From: UBA11574 sp964591175
GTDB lineage: Bacteria; Desulfobacterota; Desulfobacteria; Desulfobacterales; UBA11574
Assembly (NCBI GenBank): GCA_964591175.1
Contig: CAZQAF010000104.1
Location: 1-10,860, forward strand
Reading direction: 5' to 3'
DNA length: 10,860 nucleotides
Shown: one piece after another, positions 6,758 through 10,860 of the stretch
Numbering within the stretch: position 1 is the stretch's first letter
Layout of the letters: the number at the start of each line of letters is the position of its first letter
Notes under the pieces: model-generated
Seen by the model: only the letters and a program-made list of their open reading frames with translations
Told to the model about the DNA's origin: nothing
Databases searched by the model: none
Made by a program: the position numbers and the translations under genes

Positions 6758-6773
6758 TGGCACGGGTTCTGCA
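6758..6773 (+). promoter_or_regulatory. Sigma-54-like promoter facing a geneless region
   Basis: TGGCACGGGTTCTGCA matches the RpoN consensus with a single core change (CTGC for TTGC), full TGGCACG at -24 and correct spacing. It points rightwards, towards the 3' end of pqiC, where no convincing plus-strand gene exists. Possible products are a small RNA or an antisense transcript into pqiC, or the site may be a chance match. Confidence 0.4.
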
Positions 6774-6979
6774 AAATATGCCGGCAGTCATGCTTAATTC
6801 CCTATACCAAGTCGAAGCAGTTCGATTAAATTGAAAGCGCCTTTGAAACCGATTTTTTTGAATCTAAATTGAAAATCATTATTTCTGAAGATCTGCGTCT
6901 GTTAAAGAATTGGACAAAACTCGCGAAAAATATCGGCAATTTGGATAAATTTCCTAAAGCCTTCAAAAATGAACTCTTT

Positions 6980-7078
6980 CCGCAGCAAACTGCGGGTATC
7001 ACATCGGCTTCAATACATTACGCCGATGATAAGGAAAGTTCAATATTTCAGATTCATCCCGCGCTGCAAGCAGCGGGG
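6980..7078. repeat. Cluster of three hairpins, BIME/MITE-like element
   Basis: Three inverted repeats follow one another: CCGCAG-caaa-CTGCGG (6980-6995), CATCGGC-N13-GCCGATG (7002-7028), and CCC-GC-GCTGC-aa-GCAGC-GGG with a two-base bulge (7058-7077). The outer two share a CGC-GC/GC-GCG core in opposed orientation, as in paired REP units or a tiny MITE of about 100 bases. It lies just beyond the 3' end of the pqi operon, a common place for such elements, and its right-hand hairpin may protect or end the pqi transcript. Multicopy status cannot be judged from one window. Confidence 0.5.
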
Positions 7079-7104
7079 AATTCAAATTTAAAACTGACCG
7101 CCGA

Positions 7105-7749
7105 TCAGTTTTTACTACCGGAAAAGCCTTCGTCCCTATGATTTACCCTCTCTATTTCATCAACAATGGCACGACTGAGGATGCCTATAGCCCGGCTCTG
7201 GGCCGCAACCAGTGCGTCGTAGTTTTCGGCGGATATGGGCTCTTTAATGCGGGTATTCTTCATCACAGGTTCATTCGCGTCTTTTTGATTCCATACGGAC
7301 CAAGTCACGTTTAACACAACGTGCCCACCAAACCGGCCGTCAAATTGCTCCACAGTCAGCGGAATACGATAAACCGGGGAAGACTGATCGGTCCAGGGAT
7401 ATGTGGCCACCCGATCTTCGGGCAGAAGCATGGAAATGTTCCTGGCCAAGACGCGTAAGAAATCTCCCGAAAACGAGCCGGCCCATCGATGGAACTCGGA
7501 CACCTCTACACGATTTTGGTTTTTTCGGGTCACGATCTGTGGACGGTCAAGAAATTTTGGAAATTCCACCGGCCCCACACCGATGGCAAGGGTATCCCCG
7601 GAAACAGATGGAGAGCTGTCCGGTTGCATCTCGAAAAAGGGATTCAGAGTATAATATCTCACTGCAGGAGTGGTACTGCACGAAGCAAGTAAAAATACCA
7701 TAAAGAAAAATACCCGACCGATGTTCCCAAAACCTGCTCTATTTTTCAT
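7105..7749 (-). CDS. pqiC: PqiC-family outer-membrane lipoprotein
   Basis: Lipoprotein of 214 residues of the PqiC/YmbA (ABC-type transport auxiliary) family. The signal peptide has a hydrophobic core VFFFMVFLL and lipobox LASC, with the lipidated Cys at position 24. The mature part opens with the family mark RYYTLNP and contains FLDRPQIVTR...EFHRWAGSF, typical of PqiC. ATG 7749 is chosen because it places the signal peptide at the N-terminus and has an AAGGAAAA ribosome site; the 34 residues of the longer frame lie within pqiB and are not signal-like. The start overlaps the pqiB end by 11 bases, implying coupled translation. In E. coli, PqiC sits in the outer membrane and receives the PqiB tunnel; the same role is inferred here. 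Confidence 0.92.
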   Translation of the reverse strand: MKNRAGFGNIGRVFFFMVFLLASCSTTPAVRYYTLNPFFEMQPDSSPSVSGDTLAIGVGPVEFPKFLDRPQIVTRKNQNRVEVSEFHRWAGSFSGDFLRVLARNISMLLPEDRVATYPWTDQSSPVYRIPLTVEQFDGRFGGHVVLNVTWSVWNQKDANEPVMKNTRIKEPISAENYDALVAAQSRAIGILSRAIVDEIERVNHRDEGFSGSKN

Positions 7750-9358
7750 TGCGCTTTTCCTTTCCAAAAACCAGGGACTCGGGATGTCGTTCCAGGTAAT
7801 CCGCCAGTACGCTGATATTCCGGGCTGCGTCGGCCAGCTCTGCCAGCGCACGTTTCAATTCGTGACCCGTGGGAGACTCGGCACTCAACAGTCTGTCCAA
7901 CTTAATCAAGGTGGTTTGAGATCGCTCCAACGTTGCGGTGGCCGCAGGGGCAACCGTTTCGTCCAGATTATGCATGAGCTTGACCAACTGTTCGGCGGAC
8001 TTATTCAAGTGCGCCAGGGTCTCTCGGAGGTCTTTGCCGATCTGCTCCAGGGGAAGTTTTTCCAGCTTGTCTACAATTTTAGTTATGCCTCTGGTGATCT
8101 CTTCTCTGGACGTCGGAATGGTTGGTATTTCCGGATATTTCCCGCCGTATATGATCTTCCGGGGCGGTTCATCCGGATACATGTCCAAATCAATGTAAAG
8201 TTGTCCGGTCAAGAGATTTTCCTGCTTGAGTTGCGCCCGGAGGCCCTTTTCCACAAGAATCTCGTTCCCACGCTGTCTCTCAATGGCTTGCCTGCCGATT
8301 ATTGCAATCCGCTCCGGTTCTATCTCAATTGCAACAGGTATTCGAAAGGCCATGGCATCATAGTCAAACTCCAATTTTAGATCAATAACCTCTCCAATCT
8401 TGATGCCTTTGAATTTCACCGGCGCGCCCACGGAAAGGCCGCCTACCGAACCTTGGAAGTTCAACAGCCAGCGGGTCTTTTCCATATATGTTTTCTTGTA
8501 GATATCCTCCCGTCTCTCGTACAGCCGAAAGATCCCGCCCTCTTGGGCGACCGGACCGGGTTCCGAATCCATGGGGGTATCAAAGGCAATCCCTCCGATC
8601 ATCAGGGCCACAAAGGATTCCGTGTTCACTTTGATTCCGTTGGCATCAACGGATACGTCCAGCCCTGCCGCATTCCAGAACCGCGTATTGTTATGCACGC
8701 GCTCATAATGTGGTGCATTAATAAAGATATTGATATCAATGGCTTGCCCGTCTTTTTCCAGTTCGTATGCCACAACCTGGCCCACCTGGATCTGCCGGAA
8801 ATAGACGGGTTTTCCAACATCCAGGGAACCCAGTCTTTCTGCCTTGAGAATGAAATGGCGACCGGGCAGACCCGTGGTTACGATGGGCGGTGTCTCCAGC
8901 CCCTTGAAGGACCGGACAGTTTTGCCGGGTTTTCCCGGATCCATGCCGATGTAAGCTCCGGAAAAAAGGGTGCCGAGACCGGAAACGCCGCCGACGGCCA
9001 CCCGGGCTCGTACCACCCAAAAGCGGGTGTTTTCCGACAAATAATCTTTGGCCTGTTTCATCAACTGGGCCGTTACCATGACTTGAGACAGGTCCGATCC
9101 GAGACGGATCTTCTCCACTTTACCCACTTCCACGTCTTTGAATTTTATTTTGGTTTTGCCAGCTTCCAGCCCTTTGGCGCTTTTGAAGGTAATCGTGATG
9201 GTGGGGCCCTTTTCGGTTACGGCCTTGTATGCCAGCCAGCCGCCGATCAAAAGAGCGACCAAAGGCACGATCCAGATGATGGAAACGCTTATTTTGGGTT
9301 TGACAACGGCCCGGGTTGCTCCCGAGGAAGTGGTTTCACCCCTTGGCTGTTCATTCAT
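7739..9358 (-). CDS. pqiB: PqiB, three-MCE-domain intermembrane transport protein
   Basis: Inner-membrane-anchored periplasmic protein of 539 residues, close to the 546 of E. coli PqiB. One transmembrane helix spans about 23-45 (ISVSIIWIVPLVALLIGGWLAY). Three MCE domains follow: about 50-141 (GPTITITFKSAKGLEAGKTKI...AYIGMDPG), 165-262 (ILKAERLGSLDVGKPVYFRQI) and 295-395 (FQGSVGGLSVGAPVKFKGIKIG). A long helical C-terminus (about 420-525) ends the protein. In E. coli, stacked MCE rings plus this helical needle form a tunnel across the periplasm for lipids or hydrophobic molecules. ATG 9358 is preceded by GGAGG at six bases and overlaps the pqiA stop by eight bases; the longer frame to 9397 lies inside pqiA. 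All three domains are complete, with no sign of decay. Confidence 0.96.
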   Translation of the reverse strand: MNEQPRGETTSSGATRAVVKPKISVSIIWIVPLVALLIGGWLAYKAVTEKGPTITITFKSAKGLEAGKTKIKFKDVEVGKVEKIRLGSDLSQVMVTAQLMKQAKDYLSENTRFWVVRARVAVGGVSGLGTLFSGAYIGMDPGKPGKTVRSFKGLETPPIVTTGLPGRHFILKAERLGSLDVGKPVYFRQIQVGQVVAYELEKDGQAIDINIFINAPHYERVHNNTRFWNAAGLDVSVDANGIKVNTESFVALMIGGIAFDTPMDSEPGPVAQEGGIFRLYERREDIYKKTYMEKTRWLLNFQGSVGGLSVGAPVKFKGIKIGEVIDLKLEFDYDAMAFRIPVAIEIEPERIAIIGRQAIERQRGNEILVEKGLRAQLKQENLLTGQLYIDLDMYPDEPPRKIIYGGKYPEIPTIPTSREEITRGITKIVDKLEKLPLEQIGKDLRETLAHLNKSAEQLVKLMHNLDETVAPAATATLERSQTTLIKLDRLLSAESPTGHELKRALAELADAARNISVLADYLERHPESLVFGKEKRNEK

Positions 9359-10580
9359 TTCTATCCTCCGTTTGGTCCCATATGAGTCTGGGATCAAAAC
9401 TCATGGCTGCGAACATGGTAATGATCACTAACGCGCAGAAATAGACTGCCGCCGGACCGGCTTCGATGGTTGCCAGGGCGCCTAACTTCACCAGGGCAAC
9501 CAAAATGGTCACGACATACACATCCATCATGGACCAGCGGCCGACAACCTCGGTCATTCGATACAGTTTGGTGCGATCCACGGGTCGCCATCTTGATTTG
9601 CGCTGAACCGAAAAAGACAAATAACTGAGAGTCAAAAGCTTTATTAATGGCACAAAGACACTGGCCACGAAGATGACCAGCGCAATGGGCCACATGCCCG
9701 AAGAAATAAAATACATGGCTCCGCTAATGATGGTATCGGCCTGCTTTTTCCCCAAAGAGGTGACAATGGTGATCGGCAACACGTTGGCCGGAACATAGAA
9801 TATTGCGGCCGCCAGGATCAGTGCCCAGGTTCGCGCAATGCTGTTGGGCTTGCGCCGGTGCAGGTGCGTGCCGCATCGCGGACAGGTCAATCCATGACCT
9901 CCCTGGGATGGTAAACGGCACAAAAGATGGCAGGTATGACATCCGATCAGGTTGGCCCGTGCAACGGGGATGTCGCGGCTACTCTCTTGAATTTTTATTC
10001 TTTCCCACACCGCATGCGGATCCAATACCGCCAGGGACGCGGCCAAAATAAAGATCAAGGCCATGAAGGCAAAAACCGCGATTCCCGGCACGATCGTTGC
10101 CATTTTGGACAGTTTTGCAATGGAGACCAAAATACCCAGCATGAATACTTCCATCATGGCCCATGGTCGCAGGGATTGGATGAACCGAAACACTTCTTTT
10201 AATTTCCAGGGGATCCGGTTCAGCCTGAGCGGTACCAGAACATACAGCAACCCCATCATCTGTGCCGCAGGCATGATAATGGTCGTCAACAGCACGACGG
10301 TTGCCAGGATCCACATCCCCTGATGATAAAGCTCCTGGACGCCGGTAATCAATATGATCTCGCGGACCTGGGCCTGGAGTTTGAAGCCTAAAAAAGGAAA
10401 GGCGTTCGCCACCACAAAAAGGATAAGCCCCGCCACCGTCAACGCCAGCGTACGCTCCAAACTATTGCGTTTGTGCTGATACAACAGCGCGCCGCACCGG
10501 GAACACCTGGCTGCGCTTCCTTCGGGCACAGGGCCAACCCGATGAATTAAATCACACTCGTGGCACGCTATTAACGACAT
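9351..10580 (-). CDS. pqiA: PqiA, integral membrane protein with two zinc-ribbon/transmembrane halves
   Basis: Polytopic inner-membrane protein of 409 residues (E. coli PqiA 417), partner of the MCE protein encoded downstream. It is an internal duplication. Each half begins with a zinc ribbon, C6xxC9...C26xxC29 and C214xxC217...C233xxC236, and continues with four predicted membrane helices. Corresponding segments in the two halves are RPWAMMEVFMLGILVSIAKL (139-158) and GRWSMMDVYVVTILVALVKL (347-366). All eight ribbon cysteines are present. ATG 10580 directly follows an AGGAAGGAG stretch. First gene of pqiABC; the stop overlaps the pqiB start. In E. coli this operon is linked to envelope stress and paraquat response. 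Here control is unclear: no SoxS-type site was recognised and only a weak sigma-54-like element is seen upstream. Confidence 0.96.
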   Translation of the reverse strand: MSLIACHECDLIHRVGPVPEGSAARCSRCGALLYQHKRNSLERTLALTVAGLILFVVANAFPFLGFKLQAQVREIILITGVQELYHQGMWILATVVLLTTIIMPAAQMMGLLYVLVPLRLNRIPWKLKEVFRFIQSLRPWAMMEVFMLGILVSIAKLSKMATIVPGIAVFAFMALIFILAASLAVLDPHAVWERIKIQESSRDIPVARANLIGCHTCHLLCRLPSQGGHGLTCPRCGTHLHRRKPNSIARTWALILAAAIFYVPANVLPITIVTSLGKKQADTIISGAMYFISSGMWPIALVIFVASVFVPLIKLLTLSYLSFSVQRKSRWRPVDRTKLYRMTEVVGRWSMMDVYVVTILVALVKLGALATIEAGPAAVYFCALVIITMFAAMSFDPRLIWDQTEDRNE

Positions 10581-10682
10581 GACTCCTTCCTGAATTGATC
10601 ATAAGCAAAACCGATAACGATCATAATATATTTATTCCATATTGATGCCGATATGCCCCATGCGCGCTTAATCGTATTTTCT

Positions 10683-10698
10683 TGCAAGAGACATACCA
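10683..10698 (-). promoter_or_regulatory. Weak sigma-54-like element upstream of pqiA
   Basis: The minus-strand sequence TGGTATGTCTCTTGCA has the invariant GG and GC at ten-base spacing and a full TTGCA, but two mismatches in the -24 block. The predicted start near 10672 would give a leader of about 90 bases. It is noted because of its position; a sigma-70 promoter is equally possible. Confidence 0.25.
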
Positions 10699-10740
10699 CA
10701 TAAACAATTTCTTTCATTTGTTTTAAAGGAACGCTTTCAC

Positions 10741-10760
10741 CCACGGGCTTACGCCCGTGG
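10741..10760. repeat. REP-like hairpin
   Basis: CCACGGGC-TTAC-GCCCGTGG is a perfect 8-base stem with a four-base loop in the intergenic region between pqiA and the gene beyond the right edge. GC-rich palindromes of this form occur as dispersed REP or IS200/IS605-end sequences in many bacteria (general knowledge). It could also act as a terminator-like barrier, although no T run follows on either strand. Confidence 0.5.
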
Positions 10761-10787
10761 TCCTCAGCTAAATTTCGATAGATTTAA

Positions 10788-10799
10788 AATACATGTATT
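10788..10799. promoter_or_regulatory. 12-base palindrome, possible operator of the right-edge gene
   Basis: AATACATGTATT is perfectly self-complementary and lies in an AT-rich stretch about 55 bases before the strong ribosome site at the right edge. An operator or part of a promoter is possible, but the motif is short. Confidence 0.25.
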
Positions 10800-10843
10800 A
10801 AAGAGTGAGTTCAATTTCCAAGCCAGAATTCACGATGAAAATG

Positions 10844-10854
10844 AAAGGAGGTGA
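10844..10854 (+). promoter_or_regulatory. Strong Shine-Dalgarno of a plus-strand gene starting beyond the window
   Basis: AAAGGAGGTGA is a near-perfect complement of the 16S rRNA 3' end. No usable start codon follows inside the window: TTG at 10855 is too close and ATG codons before it give only a seven-residue frame. A plus-strand gene, divergent from pqiABC, therefore probably starts within the first few bases past the edge. Confidence 0.55.
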
Positions 10855-10860
10855 TTGAGT

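Larger units (their letters stand above)
6500..6979. other. Gene-free regulatory spacer upstream of the HD-GYP gene
   Basis: Apart from the two sigma-54-like elements and the palindrome, this stretch has no recognisable gene. A 66-codon plus-strand frame (6597-6797) and the 5' part of a 90-codon TTG-initiated frame (6869-7141) lack ribosome sites and family resemblance. A small hairpin TCGAA-GCAG-TTCGA occurs at 6812-6825. Confidence 0.5.

Noticed and set aside
7057..7078. Intrinsic terminator of the pqi operon
   Set aside because: The hairpin is well placed, but no T tract follows on the minus strand and it pairs with a related palindrome 60 bases away, so a repeat element is the better call.
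6869..7141. 90-codon plus-strand frame starting at TTG
   Set aside because: No ribosome site, no recognisable fold, it runs through the hairpin cluster, and it overlaps the 3' end of pqiC on the other strand.
8453..9385. 310-codon plus-strand open frame opposite pqiB
   Set aside because: It is the antisense of a complete three-MCE-domain protein, has no ribosome site or family resemblance, and its openness follows from the codon bias of pqiB. The same applies to the plus-strand frame 7670-8380.
10581..10682. Sigma-70 promoter of pqiA (TATGAT and TATTAT hexamers)
   Set aside because: The hexamers occur in an AT-rich stretch and I found no convincing -35 partner at proper spacing.

Overview
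The window looks like chromosomal DNA of a Desulfobacterota-type (deltaproteobacterial) organism. This is inference from protein style: a short PilZ protein ending in a GVQFGEMTP...LDYF tail, NarL-type PAS kinases, an NtrB-like receiver-kinase hybrid, and sigma-54-like promoter elements. Every recognisable gene reads on the minus strand, so the transcription order runs from right to left. The pqi block at the right looks more GC-rich than the signalling block at the left.

Right part (about 7105-10580): a compact pqiA-pqiB-pqiC operon with short gene overlaps (8 and 11 bases). It encodes a membrane protein with two zinc-ribbon halves, a three-MCE-domain periplasmic protein and an outer-membrane lipoprotein, together an envelope lipid-transport system. 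Upstream of pqiA lie a REP-like hairpin and, at the very edge, a strong Shine-Dalgarno for a plus-strand gene outside the window.

Middle (about 4071-7080): a geneless 600-base stretch contains a cluster of palindromes resembling a small BIME/MITE. It also contains two opposed sigma-54-like promoter elements with an 8-1-8 palindrome between them. Then come a REC-HD-GYP protein (predicted cyclic-di-GMP phosphodiesterase), the relic of a membrane sensor kinase (one-base frameshift plus loss of its dimerisation/phosphoacceptor region), and a PilZ gene (predicted cyclic-di-GMP receptor). The PilZ gene is preceded by a good -24/-12 element and two identical tandem palindromes in enhancer position.

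Left part (1-3670): a PAS-PAS NarL-type histidine kinase with its NarL/FixJ response regulator, and the front part of a second, NtrB-like kinase that runs off the left edge. Both kinases have damaged N-terminal ends: an out-of-frame HAMP/linker fragment sits in front of the first, and the second starts inside a receiver domain that lacks key residues.

Taken together, the left half is a signalling neighbourhood in rapid turnover: three kinases, all truncated or rearranged, two of them sharing a homologous ATPase block, around an apparently intact cyclic-di-GMP pair (HD-GYP and PilZ) that may be under sigma-54 control. I see no CRISPR array, tRNA, rRNA, integrase or intact transposase.
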